Both the position numbers and the translations under genes were made by a program. A stretch of DNA of 64,000 nt from Roseateles sp049532965. Lineage in GTDB: Bacteria; Pseudomonadota; Gammaproteobacteria; Burkholderiales; Burkholderiaceae_C. This document shows positions 8,469 to 18,597 of the stretch, piece after piece; position 1 is the stretch's first letter, and the number at the start of each line of letters is the position of its first letter. The notes beneath the pieces are model-generated. The model was not told the DNA's origin. It saw nothing but the letters and a program-made list of their open reading frames with translations, and did not search any database. The DNA lies in NCBI RefSeq assembly GCF_049532965.1, contig NZ_CP186694.1, forward strand, positions 310,001 through 374,000, written 5' to 3'.

Positions 8469-10741
8469 GCGGCGGTCCTGGGCTTGCCGACGACGACACC
8501 CCGCCCGTGCGGCGCGAGGAAGACGGTGCCGTGTTCCAGCGGGTCGGCGGCCATCGACAGCAGGAGCCCGTAGCGGTGCAGGTCGTCACCGATGCGGACG
8601 AAGGAGCGGCCCTCGTCATCGCTGCGGAACAGCCCCTCGACCGGCGACGCGCCTCCGACCGACACGCGGCCCCAGACGTAGATCGCGTGGTAGGCGGCGC
8701 CGTTGGCCGCCTTGCCGAGCGCCATCATCCAGGCCTCGGCGACCGGCTTGGCTGGCTGCATTGGCTGGTCGGCGCCGGGCAGATGGAAGAGGCCGTTGGG
8801 CAGCGCGAACCACAGGTCGCGTCCGCGGCCGGGCGCGCTCAGCACCTGGGCGTGCTGCCCGTCGCCCAGCGCCGGGAGGCCGGTGACGGCCGGCTGGAAA
8901 CGCTGGCCGCCGTCGACGCTGACGAGCAATCGGCCTTGCGCACGGTCCAGCACGTAGAAGACGCCTTCGACCGCGCGGTCCGCGACCGGCGCGAGGAAGG
9001 GGCTGCGCTCCGCGGGCCAGCCCTCGCAGGGCGCCCAGCTGCGTCCCTTGTCCTTGGACCACATCGCCGGTTGGCGCTCGGGCGCCCACACCAGGAAGCC
9101 GCCCTTGGCGCTGACGGCCACCAGCCCGGTCGGCGCGCGATGGCCCCGCTCGTTCTTCGGCTCGCGCGGCGACGGGCCGAAGGGCCGCCAGCTGACGCCA
9201 CCGTCCAGCGACACATAGCCGTCGGTGGGCGCGTGATCGGAGGTGCGCGCGAGCACGCGTGGTTCCAGCTCCGCGGCGTCGACCGAGCGGTTGGTCTCGT
9301 TGCTCGGCGCGAACAGGCCGGCGGAGGGATTCCTGGTGAGGTCGTCCCACGCCGCCCCGGACACGTCGCCCATCGCGGCCAGCAGCGTCGCGCCGCCGGA
9401 GGGGCTCTTGATCTCGAGCGTCGCGGTCTCCTCGAGGTTCTCGACCTCGAAGCGCCAGTCGACCGTGCCCGCCGGCGTTCGCGTCGCCGCGGCCAGCGTG
9501 TCGGTCATCCAGACGCCATAGCCGGTGCCGTAGACCGCGCGGCCGCCGTCGTGCGGATCGAGCTTCACATCGGCGATCCAATGGCCCATCGGATCGGGCC
9601 GCCGCGTGGCGCGCTTGTAGTTGGCGAGCCAGGGACGCGACGCGATGTCGTGCTTCGAGCGCGCGCCGATCGCGGTCCAGCTCTGGCCGCCGTCCTCGCT
9701 GAGGAAGAGGTCGTCGCCATCGCCCCAGCGCTCGATCGTCGAGACGATCAAGCGGCCGGGCCGGCGGCGGTCGACATCCAGTCCGGAGTAGCCGAAGCCC
9801 TTCAGCCCTTCGCCCGGCTGGACCGGGGTGATCTCGGTCCACACCGCGCGCGTGCCTCGCATCTCGCGCTTCCAGACGCCGCCGCGCAGCGCGTAGCTCG
9901 GGTTCACCGCCTGCGGCGCGTCGCCGCCGGCGAAGCTCACGTAGAGCACGCCATCCGGTCCGATGGCCGCGTGTTGCGGCGCCATCGCGGGCGTGCCGGG
10001 TTCACGGGCAAAGCTGCGGCCGCCGTCCTCGGAGACATACAGCCCGGGCTGGTCGTGGCTACCGGCGTAGATCCGGGACGCTGCCTTGCCGGCGGCACCG
10101 CTGGCCGGATCGACGAGCACCAGCGACACATGCCTGGCCGGGAATCCGACGGGCTGGAAGCTGCGGCCGCGATCCGTGCTCTTGAGCAGGCCGTCCTGCG
10201 AGCTGCCGAGGTAGAGCACCTCGCCGACCCACGGGTCGACTTGCAGGCGCTCGCCGCTGCCGCGGCCGGGCGAGTTGCCGCCGATCTTCAGCCCCAGTTC
10301 ATGCTGGGTCCAGGTGCGGCCGCGGTCCGTCGACGCGAGCAGTGCGCCATCGCGCCTGTCCTTGGTCAGGTACAGGCCGCAGGCGAGGTACACCCGGTCG
10401 GCATCGTTCGGGTCGACGGCGACGCTGAGCACGCCCATCAGGTCGGCGTCCGTCTTGTCCAGGTGGTCCAGCAGCGGCCACCAGCGCCGCACCTTCGGAT
10501 CGAAGCGGTAGGCGCCGCCGATGTCGGTGCGGCAGTACAGCAGCCCCGCCTCGCGCGGATGGAACACGAAGCCGTCGACGAAGCCACCGCCGCCGAAGGG
10601 CACGCTGCGCCACGCGTAGGGCACGGCCGAGGTGTCGGGTGCCGCCATTGCGCCCGGGAGAGCGCCTGGAAGAGCGCCCGGCAAGGCCCCGCCGACAGCA
10701 GCCAGGCCGGCGGTGCGGGCAATGAAGTGGCGGCGTTGCAT
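8465..10741 (-). CDS. GH74 endo-xyloglucanase (Tat-exported)
   Basis: The product is 758 residues, a family 74 tandem seven-bladed propeller enzyme that hydrolyses the xyloglucan backbone. The first blades read VPFGGGGFVDG and CRTDIGGAYRFDP, the latter containing the catalytic aspartate region, and MGDVSGAAWDDL holds the second. Repeated bacterial-neuraminidase-like blade motifs (STDRGRTW, SEDGGQSW, SVDGGQRF) recur through the chain. The N-terminus MQRRHFIARTAGLAAVGG is a twin-arginine signal, followed by a three-times repeated ALPG stretch before the cleavage site. The ATG is fixed by GGAGG 9 bases upstream. It lies 19 bases downstream of GH35 and overlaps GH95 by 4 bases. GH74 is the strongest single indicator that xyloglucan is the substrate of this locus. 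Confidence 0.92.
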   Translation of the reverse strand: MQRRHFIARTAGLAAVGGALPGALPGALPGAMAAPDTSAVPYAWRSVPFGGGGFVDGFVFHPREAGLLYCRTDIGGAYRFDPKVRRWWPLLDHLDKTDADLMGVLSVAVDPNDADRVYLACGLYLTKDRRDGALLASTDRGRTWTQHELGLKIGGNSPGRGSGERLQVDPWVGEVLYLGSSQDGLLKSTDRGRSFQPVGFPARHVSLVLVDPASGAAGKAASRIYAGSHDQPGLYVSEDGGRSFAREPGTPAMAPQHAAIGPDGVLYVSFAGGDAPQAVNPSYALRGGVWKREMRGTRAVWTEITPVQPGEGLKGFGYSGLDVDRRRPGRLIVSTIERWGDGDDLFLSEDGGQSWTAIGARSKHDIASRPWLANYKRATRRPDPMGHWIADVKLDPHDGGRAVYGTGYGVWMTDTLAAATRTPAGTVDWRFEVENLEETATLEIKSPSGGATLLAAMGDVSGAAWDDLTRNPSAGLFAPSNETNRSVDAAELEPRVLARTSDHAPTDGYVSLDGGVSWRPFGPSPREPKNERGHRAPTGLVAVSAKGGFLVWAPERQPAMWSKDKGRSWAPCEGWPAERSPFLAPVADRAVEGVFYVLDRAQGRLLVSVDGGQRFQPAVTGLPALGDGQHAQVLSAPGRGRDLWFALPNGLFHLPGADQPMQPAKPVAEAWMMALGKAANGAAYHAIYVWGRVSVGGASPVEGLFRSDDEGRSFVRIGDDLHRYGLLLSMAADPLEHGTVFLAPHGRGVVVGKPRTAA

Positions 10742-10760
10742 GCGAGGACCCTCCATCGGC

Positions 10761-12437
10761 TCAATAGCGACCCAGCTTGACGCGCAGCACTGTGGGCGTC
10801 GCCGGCAGGTTGAGGCCCCAGTCCACCTGGTCGCCGTTCCAGTTGCGCTCGGCGACCCAGCGGCCATCCGGCTCGAAGCGGCCTTCCTGGGCGTGGATCA
10901 GCATCGTGCCCAGGCCCTTGAACGAGGCGTCGGCGTCGAAGCGGACACGGGCGCGCTGGCCGGTCACGATGAACTCGTCATCGCCGATCTGCGCGATGGC
11001 GACTCCGCCGGATGGCTTCGCGGCCGATGGCGGCGCATCGTCCTTCAGCTGCGGCCAGCTGCGCTCGCCGAACTGCCATTCGCCGAAGCTGACCTTGGCG
11101 GTCCAGCCCTTCAGCGCGACGGTCTGGGGCTGACGGTCGTCGCCCTCGGCCACGCCGCGGGTGCGTCCTTCCAGCGCCCACTGGGCCCACTGCGAGGCCA
11201 TCGGCGCGAAGCTGCCGTAGACGGCGGCGATCGGCGCGGTCATGCGCCGGTCGGTGTGGGGCGAGCCGAGCGGGTAGTTGCTGTAGTCGGCATAGTCGAC
11301 GCCGAAGGGCGCGACGCCGAGTGCGCCGCGGCCCAGGATCGCGTAGTGGTAGCGGGCGTAGGTCTCGGCGTTGCCGATCTCCGGTACCCACAGCGCGTTG
11401 TCGTGCCGCTGGAACTGGCCGAGGATGGCCTCGACCTTGGCCGACTCCGGCATGTAGATGTCGGGGCCGACGATATCGATCTTCGGCGCGGCGGCCTTGT
11501 AGATGCCGATCACGTCGTGGGTGGGGCCGCCGCTGGCGAAGTCCGACTGCCACGGCGCCGTCGGCGCGAGCGGGTCGCGCAGCGCGTTGTTGACGAACAT
11601 CGGCAGGTCGTAGACCTTGCGTCCGGCCTCGGCGATCTCGCCGATGTAGCGGGCGATTGCCCAGCTGTGGAAGTACTGCTCGGCGTAGTTGCCGTAGACG
11701 GCCGACCAGGAACCGCGGGTCCTGCCGCCGGCCACCGGCTTCTGCAGGCGCAGCACCTCGGCCGGCACGTCGGCGGCAAAGGCCCGGTTGGCCGCGGCGC
11801 CATGGTCGCGCACCAAGCCGTAGGTACCGACCTCGTTCTGCACCTGCACCATGATCACCGTGCGGAACGCTTCATCCACCTGCTTCAGATGGGTCATCAG
11901 CGCGACGAAGGCGCGCTTGTCCGCCGCCAGCGTCTCGGTGCCGAACGGCGAGACGCAGTAGTTGGGCTTGCCCTGCGCGTCGAGCATGCGCGGGAAGCGG
12001 TGGTTGTTCAGCTTCACCCAGGCCGGCGCGTACTGCGGGCTGGTGTTCTTCCAGGTGGCGAACCACAGCAGCACGACCCGCACGCGGCGCTCGCGAGCCT
12101 GCGCCAGCAGCGTGTCGACAAACGAGAAATCGAAACGTCCCTCGACCGGCTCCAACTGCTCCCAGGCCACCGGCACCACGACGGTGTTGGCGTGGGCGTC
12201 GGCTACCGCGGGCCAGACGCGGTCGAGTGCCCGCGGCGAGTTGCTCGAGTTGTGCACCTGCGCGCCCAGCACCAGGAACGGCTTGCCATCGACGAGCAGC
12301 GCATGACGGCCCTCGCGCTCGACCAGCCGGGGCAGCTCAGCCGCGGCCGCAAGGCCGGCGAGCGTCGCGGTCAGCGCGGCGATCGTCGCCATCACGGCGG
12401 CACGAGCGCGGTGTGCGGGTCGGGTGCGGGGCGTCAT
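10761..12437 (-). CDS. GH35 beta-galactosidase
   Basis: The product is 558 residues with a signal peptide ending near AAAAE (about 33). It is a family 35 retaining beta-galactosidase of the shorter type with a DUF5597-like C-terminus, similar in layout to the xyloglucan-specific enzyme of Cellvibrio. The acid/base is E202 (VQVQNEVGTYG) and the nucleophile E353 (LWVPEIGN). The expected role is removal of galactose from L-type side chains of xyloglucan. AAGGAAAGGA 9 bases upstream supports the ATG. It is separated from the TonB receptor by 81 bases that contain a GC-rich stem-loop. Confidence 0.9.
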   Translation of the reverse strand: MTPRTRPAHRARAAVMATIAALTATLAGLAAAAELPRLVEREGRHALLVDGKPFLVLGAQVHNSSNSPRALDRVWPAVADAHANTVVVPVAWEQLEPVEGRFDFSFVDTLLAQARERRVRVVLLWFATWKNTSPQYAPAWVKLNNHRFPRMLDAQGKPNYCVSPFGTETLAADKRAFVALMTHLKQVDEAFRTVIMVQVQNEVGTYGLVRDHGAAANRAFAADVPAEVLRLQKPVAGGRTRGSWSAVYGNYAEQYFHSWAIARYIGEIAEAGRKVYDLPMFVNNALRDPLAPTAPWQSDFASGGPTHDVIGIYKAAAPKIDIVGPDIYMPESAKVEAILGQFQRHDNALWVPEIGNAETYARYHYAILGRGALGVAPFGVDYADYSNYPLGSPHTDRRMTAPIAAVYGSFAPMASQWAQWALEGRTRGVAEGDDRQPQTVALKGWTAKVSFGEWQFGERSWPQLKDDAPPSAAKPSGGVAIAQIGDDEFIVTGQRARVRFDADASFKGLGTMLIHAQEGRFEPDGRWVAERNWNGDQVDWGLNLPATPTVLRVKLGRY

Positions 12438-12460
12438 CCGGGGCGATCCTTTCCTTGATG

Positions 12461-12495
12461 GCCCCGGCCGGGCGCGCGGGCGCCGCAGCCGGGGC
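12461..12495 (-). other. GC-rich stem-loop between the TonB receptor and GH35
   Basis: An 8-bp inverted repeat (GCCCCGGC / GCCGGGGC) encloses a GC-rich spacer in the gap after the receptor stop codon. No T run follows. It could attenuate transcription or protect the upstream mRNA so that receptor and enzymes are made in different amounts; this is inference only. Confidence 0.3.
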
Positions 12496-12518
12496 GGAGG
12501 GGACGAGGCGTCAGGGCC

Positions 12519-15500
12519 TCAGAAGCTCATCCGGGCGGAGAGCGTGTAGCGGCGGCCGGTGTCGAACCAGGCGCGGCCCATCGTGCCGATGTGCTGCTGC
12601 ATCAGCTGCTTGTAGGTCGCGTTGGTCAGGTTCTGCGCCTCGAAACCGAAGGTCACGTGGTCGTTGAACTTGTAGTACACGCCCGCATCCAACTGGCCGT
12701 AGTCGTCGGCCCACACCGGCAGGCCCCAGGCCACGTTGCGCTGGCCGTTGGTCGGGCTGCCGGGGTTGGTGTCCGTGCCGTCGCCGCCCTGCGTCCCGTT
12801 GACGTTGACCGCCTGCAGGTACTTCGAGCGCCAGCTGTAGGCCAGGCGCGCGGAGATGGCGTCGCGGTCGTACAGCAGGGCCAGGTTGTAGGCGTTCTTC
12901 GACAGGTTCTGCAGCGGCAGGTTGCCGAAGGTGCGGCCGTCCGTGTCGCAACCGTTCAGGTTGAGGTTCAGGTTGGCCGCGGAGTTGCCGCCCGAGCAGT
13001 ACGGGCTGTTCACCGGGTTGTACAGCTTGGTCTTGCTGTCGACGTAGGTGTAGTTCGCCTGCACGCCGAAGCCCGCCAGCCAGCCCGGCAGCTTGTCGAA
13101 GTAGGTCTGGAAGGCGATCTCGAAGCCGGTCGCGCGGCCGCGGGCGCCGTTGATCGGGCCGGTGACGGTGAAGTCCTGGAGCTGGCCCGACGCGTCGGGG
13201 ATCTGCTTCAGGTAGGTCTGGTTGATGATGATGTCGCTGAGCCGCTTGTGGAAGGCGGCGAAGGTCAGCGAGCCGGTGCGGCTGAAATACCACTCGGCGG
13301 TCGCATCGCCCTGCGTGGACTTGATCGGCTTGAGCATCGGGTTGCCCGAGGCGGTACCGGTCTGCGTCACGTTGCTCACCACCGTCTGGCCGTTCGTCGT
13401 CGTCGAGGTGAAGTCCTGCGACATCGTCGTGTAGGCCTGCAGCTGCGTGAAGTCCGGCCGCGAGATGCCCTTGGCGAGCGCGAAGCGGAACTGCAGCTGC
13501 TCGTTGGCCTTCAGCCGCAGGTTCAGGCTGGGCAGCGCATTGGTGTAGGTGTTGTTGAAGGTGCCCGCCTCCGAGAAGCTCGGGATCACCGGCACCGGCA
13601 CGCCGGTCGCGCCGTCCGGCACCTGCTTGCTGGTGAAGACCGTGTAGCCGCTGGCGCGGGACTGGGTGCGCACCAGGCGCAGGCCGATGTTGCCGTCGAC
13701 CGGGAAGCGCCAGTCGTCCATCGCGAAGCGCAACTGCGCGAAGGCCGCTTGTGTCTTCTCGTGCTGGTCGTTGGTACCCGCCGGGTCGGTGCCGAAGGAG
13801 GCCGGTGCCCACGGCGTGCAGGACGAGGTGTCGCCGCCGTGCTGCTCGGCGCACAGGATGTCGTGGTACCTGTGCAGCGCGGCGTAGCTGTCCGGATAGC
13901 CCGAGGTGGTCGCCACGGTCGGGAAGATCAGCGCCGGCACCGAGGCCTTGCCGCTGAAGAAGTTCTTGAAGTGGTGGACGTAGGTGTCGGCGCTGAAGCG
14001 GGGGTCGTTCAGGAAGGCGAGGTGGTTGATGTCCCAGCCGATCTGCCACGGCTGCGAGATCGGCGACCAGTTGTAGCCCGGCACCGTGTTGGTGGTGGTC
14101 GCGTCACGCTCGGTGAAGCGCACCCCGAAGCGCAGGTCCTGGAAGATGCCGTCGTTGAACTTGTAGCGGGCGTCGCCCTTCCATGCCTTCTCGGTCGCCT
14201 TGGACTTGTCCTTGTGCTCCATCGTGAAGGCCCAGTAGTAGTTGGCCGGATCGAGGAGCGCCGCGCGCTGCGCGTCGTTGAAGACCAGCTGTGGCCGGCT
14301 ACCGCGCAGGTCGATGGTTTCCTCGGCCATCTGCACGCCGGTGGCGACGGTGGAGTCGAAGCTGTCGGTGGTCGCGCGGATGTACTGCAGGTCCGACGAG
14401 AACGACCACTGGTCGTTGGCGCGCCAGTTCAGCTTCCAGGCGAGGTCCTGGGTCTGGGAGTTGCGATAGGCGCTGCGGGTGTCGGCGCCGAAGTTGATGC
14501 CGGAGCCGTCGTTGTTGGTCAGCGTGCCGTAGAGCAGTTCGCCATTGCGGCCGAACTCGCCGTTGGCCACTTGCAGCTTGTAGGGGTCCGACTGCGCGAA
14601 GATGGCGCGCTCGTCCCACTGCATCCGGTACTTGCTGCGGAAGTAGGTCAGGCTGGAATCGACGTCGTCCTTCTTCCACTGCAGCGCGCCATAGAGGCCC
14701 TCGCGCTTGCGGTCGAACTCCAGCGTGCGCCACTGCGAGCCCTTGGGGATCCACAGCGTGGTGGCGGGGTCCTGGCCGGCCACCGCGTCGGTACGGGGGT
14801 AGTAGGGCTCGACCTGGAACGCGTCGGTGCGGGTGCCGCTGCGCGAGCTGGCGATGTTGATCAGCGCGCCGAATTCGCCCAGGTCGGTCTTCCAGCGGTT
14901 GCTCACCATGCCGGAGACGCTCGGCGAGGATTTCTCCTTCAGGTCCGAGTACGTCGTCTGCAAAGACAACGCTGTCTTGAGGCCGTCGAAATCGAACGGC
15001 ATGGCGGTACGCAAGTTCACCAGGCCGCCGATGGAGCCTTCGATCTGCTCGGCGGAGGGGTTCTTGTAGACGTCGACCGCCGCCATCAGCTCGGGCGGGA
15101 CGTCCTCGAAGTTGAGCGAGCGGCCGCCGTTGGCGGAGAACGAGTCGCGGCCGTTCATCTCGGAGCGCACGTAGGTCAGGCCGCGGATGGAGATGCCGGA
15201 CCCCTCGACCGAGAAGTGCTCCGGGTCGCCCTTGGCCATGGTGCGGTCCATGGTCACGCCGACGACGCGCTGCAGCACCTCGGTGACGGAGCGGTCGGGC
15301 AGCTTGCCGATGTCGTCGGCGACGATGGAGTCGACGATCTCGTCCGAGTTCTGCTTGATCTTCTGCGCCGAACTCAGCGCCGCGCGTTTGCCCGACACGA
15401 CGACGGTCTCGATCTTGGTGGAGGCTTCCTTCTTCGCGTCGGCGCCGGTGGCCGGCGCGGTCTGCGCGAAGGCAATGCCGGCGGCCATGCCGCCCAGGAG

Positions 15501-15554
15501 GATGGCCGCCTGCGCGGCGGCGAGGGACACGGCGGTCCTTTGGCAAGTGTTCAT
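12519..15554 (-). CDS. TonB-dependent outer-membrane receptor
   Basis: The product is 1011 residues, a TonB-dependent receptor of the large carbohydrate-associated type common in Xanthomonas and Caulobacter. Signal peptide residues are about 1-30 (AFA-QT), the TonB box is IETVVVSG at about 48-55, and the plug domain follows (DEIVDSIVADDIGKLPDRS; SGISIRGLTYVRSE). The rest is a beta barrel ending in the outer-membrane signature aromatic RMSF. Position directly ahead of GH35-GH74-GH95 indicates uptake of xyloglucan oligosaccharides. GGAGA 8 bases upstream supports the ATG. No sigma/anti-sigma pair or N-terminal signalling domain is present. The upstream 168 bases hold no obvious XylR operator. 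Confidence 0.93.
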   Translation of the reverse strand: MNTCQRTAVSLAAAQAAILLGGMAAGIAFAQTAPATGADAKKEASTKIETVVVSGKRAALSSAQKIKQNSDEIVDSIVADDIGKLPDRSVTEVLQRVVGVTMDRTMAKGDPEHFSVEGSGISIRGLTYVRSEMNGRDSFSANGGRSLNFEDVPPELMAAVDVYKNPSAEQIEGSIGGLVNLRTAMPFDFDGLKTALSLQTTYSDLKEKSSPSVSGMVSNRWKTDLGEFGALINIASSRSGTRTDAFQVEPYYPRTDAVAGQDPATTLWIPKGSQWRTLEFDRKREGLYGALQWKKDDVDSSLTYFRSKYRMQWDERAIFAQSDPYKLQVANGEFGRNGELLYGTLTNNDGSGINFGADTRSAYRNSQTQDLAWKLNWRANDQWSFSSDLQYIRATTDSFDSTVATGVQMAEETIDLRGSRPQLVFNDAQRAALLDPANYYWAFTMEHKDKSKATEKAWKGDARYKFNDGIFQDLRFGVRFTERDATTTNTVPGYNWSPISQPWQIGWDINHLAFLNDPRFSADTYVHHFKNFFSGKASVPALIFPTVATTSGYPDSYAALHRYHDILCAEQHGGDTSSCTPWAPASFGTDPAGTNDQHEKTQAAFAQLRFAMDDWRFPVDGNIGLRLVRTQSRASGYTVFTSKQVPDGATGVPVPVIPSFSEAGTFNNTYTNALPSLNLRLKANEQLQFRFALAKGISRPDFTQLQAYTTMSQDFTSTTTNGQTVVSNVTQTGTASGNPMLKPIKSTQGDATAEWYFSRTGSLTFAAFHKRLSDIIINQTYLKQIPDASGQLQDFTVTGPINGARGRATGFEIAFQTYFDKLPGWLAGFGVQANYTYVDSKTKLYNPVNSPYCSGGNSAANLNLNLNGCDTDGRTFGNLPLQNLSKNAYNLALLYDRDAISARLAYSWRSKYLQAVNVNGTQGGDGTDTNPGSPTNGQRNVAWGLPVWADDYGQLDAGVYYKFNDHVTFGFEAQNLTNATYKQLMQQHIGTMGRAWFDTGRRYTLSARMSF

Positions 15555-15722
15555 GTTGTCTCCAGTTGTTAGATGCGGGTCCGCTCTGACGGCGTGACCT
15601 CTGGCGGGGAGGGAACTACAGGCTCGGGATCGAAGTTGCGGTGGAAGGAACTCCCTGGGATGCGGTGACTGCGGGGACTGCTGGACCGGGACGGGGCCGC
15701 TGGACGATGCGGCCCGCGCGCG

Positions 15723-17039
15723 TCAGGCGCCGAAGCGATTGACGAGGTTCTCGAGGTACTCCTGGCGGCCGGATCGCGGCGCGACATCGGTGTTGCGGTC
15801 CAGCACGCGATCGGCGAGCTGGTCCAGGGCGACGCGGCCTTCCAGGATGTCGCGCCCGGCCGGCGTGTCCCAGCCGGCATAGCGCTGGGTGACATGCTGC
15901 GCGAGGCGGCCGTCGACGATCATCTGCTCGGCCATCAGCAGCGCGCGGGCGCAGACGTCCATGCCGCCGACGTGGCCGTGGAACAGGTCCTCCGCGTCGA
16001 TCGACTGGCGGCGCACCTTGGCGTCGAAGTTGAAGCCGCCGCTGCCCAGGCCGCCGGCCTGCAGGATGTGATAGACGGCGATGGCCAGCTCCGGCACGTT
16101 GTGCGGGAACTGGTCGGTGTCCCAGCCCAGCTGCGCGTCGCCGCGGTTCATGTCGATGCTGCCCAGGATGCCCAGCGCGGCGGCGGTGGCGATCTCGTGC
16201 TCGAAGCTGTGGCCCGACAGCGTCGCGTGGTTGGCCTCGATGTTGACCTTGACTTCCTTCTCCAGGCCATAGCGGGTCAGGAAGCCGTAGACGGTGGCGG
16301 TGTCGAAGTCGTACTGGTGCTTGGACGGCTCGCGCGGCTTGGGCTCGAGCAGGATGGTGCCCTTGAAGCCCTTGCGATGCTTGTACTCGACGACCATGTT
16401 GAGGAAGCGGCCCATCTGGTCGAACTCGCGGCCCATGTCGGTGTTGAGCAGCGTCTCATAGCCTTCGCGGCCGCCCCACAGCACGTAGTTCTCGCCGCCC
16501 AGGCGCATGGTCGCGTCCATCGCGTCGCGCACCTGCAGCGCGGCCAGGCCGAAGATCTCCGGGTCCGGATTGGTCGCCGCGCCCGCCATGAAGCGGCGAT
16601 GGCTGAACAGGTTGGCCGTGCCCCACAGCAGCTTCATGCCGGTGCGCTGCTGGTGCTCGCCCAGCACGTCGACCAGGCGCAGCAGGTTCTCGTGGCTCTC
16701 CTTGGGCGTGGCGCCTTCCGGCGCGACGTCGCGGTCATGGAAGCAGTAGTACGGCGCGCCCAGCTTCTCGAAGAACTCGAAGGCGGCATCGGCCTTCTGG
16801 CGCGCCAGTTCCATCGGCGAGCCGCCCTGGAACCAGGGGCGTTCGAAGGTGCCGCCGCCGAACGGGTCCAGGCCGTTCCAGCAGAAGCTGTGCCAGTAGC
16901 AGACCGCGAAGCGCAGGTGCTCGGCCATGGTCTTGCCCAGGACGACGCGGTCCTTGTCGTAGTGGCGGAAGGCGAGCGCCTCGTCGGTGGCGGGGCCTTG
17001 GTAGCGGATCGGGGCGATGTGGGAGAAGTAGCTGCTCAT
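15723..17039 (-). CDS. xylA: Xylose isomerase
   Basis: The product is 438 residues, the normal length for the long (class II) xylose isomerases, converting D-xylose to D-xylulose in the cytoplasm. Landmarks: CFHDRDVAPEG, WGGREGYE, and IEANHATLSGHSFEHE with metal-binding residues. The chosen start MSSYFSHIAPIRYQG matches family N-termini; an ATG 12 bases upstream (MPIPMSS) is equally possible, and neither has a clear ribosome-binding site. It lies 73 bases after xylB as the third gene of xylR-xylB-xylA. Confidence 0.96.
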   Translation of the reverse strand: MSSYFSHIAPIRYQGPATDEALAFRHYDKDRVVLGKTMAEHLRFAVCYWHSFCWNGLDPFGGGTFERPWFQGGSPMELARQKADAAFEFFEKLGAPYYCFHDRDVAPEGATPKESHENLLRLVDVLGEHQQRTGMKLLWGTANLFSHRRFMAGAATNPDPEIFGLAALQVRDAMDATMRLGGENYVLWGGREGYETLLNTDMGREFDQMGRFLNMVVEYKHRKGFKGTILLEPKPREPSKHQYDFDTATVYGFLTRYGLEKEVKVNIEANHATLSGHSFEHEIATAAALGILGSIDMNRGDAQLGWDTDQFPHNVPELAIAVYHILQAGGLGSGGFNFDAKVRRQSIDAEDLFHGHVGGMDVCARALLMAEQMIVDGRLAQHVTQRYAGWDTPAGRDILEGRVALDQLADRVLDRNTDVAPRSGRQEYLENLVNRFGA

Positions 17040-17112
17040 GGGAATCGGCATTGCGGTGTTGCGAGGCCGGCGCCTGGCCGTCTGGGCCGGACGCGCGGGG
17101 AAGGTCGGTTGT

Positions 17113-18597
17113 TCAGGGCCGCGTCGGCGGCACCGCGCGCAGCGGCGCGTACAGGGCGCGGAAGACGGCGAGCCGTCGGGCGAGCGCGCCGCGCCGGGCG
17201 GGCGAGGGCGTGCAACGGTCGGTGATCGGGGGAGGCGGGCAGGACTCGTCGACGCCGGCACCCGCGGCCATGCGGCCCAGCCGCGCGGCGCCCAGCGCGC
17301 CGCCGGCGTCGGCATCGGCGTGACGGACGATCTCGACGCCCAGCGCGTCAGCCATCAGCTGCGCCCAGAAACGGCTGCGCGCGCCGCCGCCGACGATCGA
17401 GAGCTGGTCGACCTCGGTCCCGGCGGCGCGCAGCGCGGCCAGGCCGTCAGCCATGCCGAAGGCGACGCCTTCCAGCACCGCGTAGCCGGCATGTGCGCGG
17501 CGCGTCTCGTGCGTGAGGCCATGGAAGGTGCCGGTCGCGAACGGGTCGTTATGGGGCGTGCGCTCGCCCGCGAGGTAGGGCAGGAAGATCGGCGCGGCGT
17601 CGAGGTCCTCGGCGCTCAGGGCCTCGATCTCCTCGAGCAGCGGCGCCTCGGTCGTGCCGCTGAGCTGGCAGAACCAGCGCAGCGCACTGGCTGCGGTCAG
17701 CATCACGCTCATCTGGTGCCAGCGCTGCGGCAGCGCATGGCAGAACGCGTGGACCGCGGACGCGGGATTCGGACGGAAGCGGTCGTTGACGACGAACAGC
17801 ACGCCCGAGGTACCCATCGACACGAAGCCGGTGCCAGGCGCCGTGGCGCCGATGCCGATCGCGCTGGCGGCGTTGTCGCCCGCGCCGCCCGCCACGACGA
17901 CGTCGCGGCTGACGCCCCAGGCATCGGCGAGCTCGGTGCGCAGCACCCCGGACGGCGCGTTGCTTTCGACCAGCCGCGGCATGTGGGCGCGGGTCAGGCC
18001 GGTGGCGGCGAGCAGTTCGTCGGACCAGTCACGGCGGGCGACGTCCAGCCACAGGGTGCCCGCGGCGTCGGAGGGATCGCTGACCTTCTCGCCGGTCAGC
18101 AGCAGGCGCAGGTAGTCCTTGGGCAGCAGCACGCTGCGGGTGCGGTCGAAGATCTCCGGCTCATGGCGGCGCACCCACAGCAGCTTGGGCGCCGTGAAGC
18201 CGGGCATCGCGAGGTTGCCGGCGATCTCGTGCAGGCGCGGCGCGGCCGCGGTGAGCTCGTTGCACTCGGCATGGCTGCGGCCGTCGTTCCAGAGGATGGC
18301 GGGCCGTAGCACGCGGTCCTGGCCGTCGAGCAGCACGGCGCCGTGCATCTGGCCGGACAGGCCGATGCCGCGCAGCTGCGAGAAGGCCTCGGGCGAGGAC
18401 GAGCGCAGCAGCTCGACCGCGCGGGTCGTGGCGGTGGACCAGTCGGCGGGGTCCTGTTCCGACCACAGCGGCCGGGGACGGGAGACGTTCAGCGGCGATG
18501 AGGCGCGGCCGACCACGGCGCCGGTGGCGTCGATCAGCAGCAGCTTGACTTCGGACGTGCCGAGGTCGATGCCCAGGAAGGTGGCGGCGCGGCTCAC
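17113..18597 (-). CDS. xylB: Xylulokinase
   Basis: The product is 494 residues, a FGGY-family kinase phosphorylating D-xylulose to xylulose 5-phosphate. The N-terminal GIDLGTSEVK is the phosphate-binding loop, GLSGQMHGAV is the substrate region, and the C-terminal IVGGGARSRFWAQLMAD matches the family's second signature. The start is GTG and overlaps the xylR stop as GTGA, so translation is coupled. Order xylR-xylB-xylA, all leftward. Confidence 0.95.
   Translation of the reverse strand: MSRAATFLGIDLGTSEVKLLLIDATGAVVGRASSPLNVSRPRPLWSEQDPADWSTATTRAVELLRSSSPEAFSQLRGIGLSGQMHGAVLLDGQDRVLRPAILWNDGRSHAECNELTAAAPRLHEIAGNLAMPGFTAPKLLWVRRHEPEIFDRTRSVLLPKDYLRLLLTGEKVSDPSDAAGTLWLDVARRDWSDELLAATGLTRAHMPRLVESNAPSGVLRTELADAWGVSRDVVVAGGAGDNAASAIGIGATAPGTGFVSMGTSGVLFVVNDRFRPNPASAVHAFCHALPQRWHQMSVMLTAASALRWFCQLSGTTEAPLLEEIEALSAEDLDAAPIFLPYLAGERTPHNDPFATGTFHGLTHETRRAHAGYAVLEGVAFGMADGLAALRAAGTEVDQLSIVGGGARSRFWAQLMADALGVEIVRHADADAGGALGAARLGRMAAGAGVDESCPPPPITDRCTPSPARRGALARRLAVFRALYAPLRAVPPTRP

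Noticed and set aside
15555..15722. Third XylR operator upstream of the TonB receptor
   Set aside because: TTGTTAG and GGAACTAC occur, but not as an inverted repeat with a 9-base spacer.
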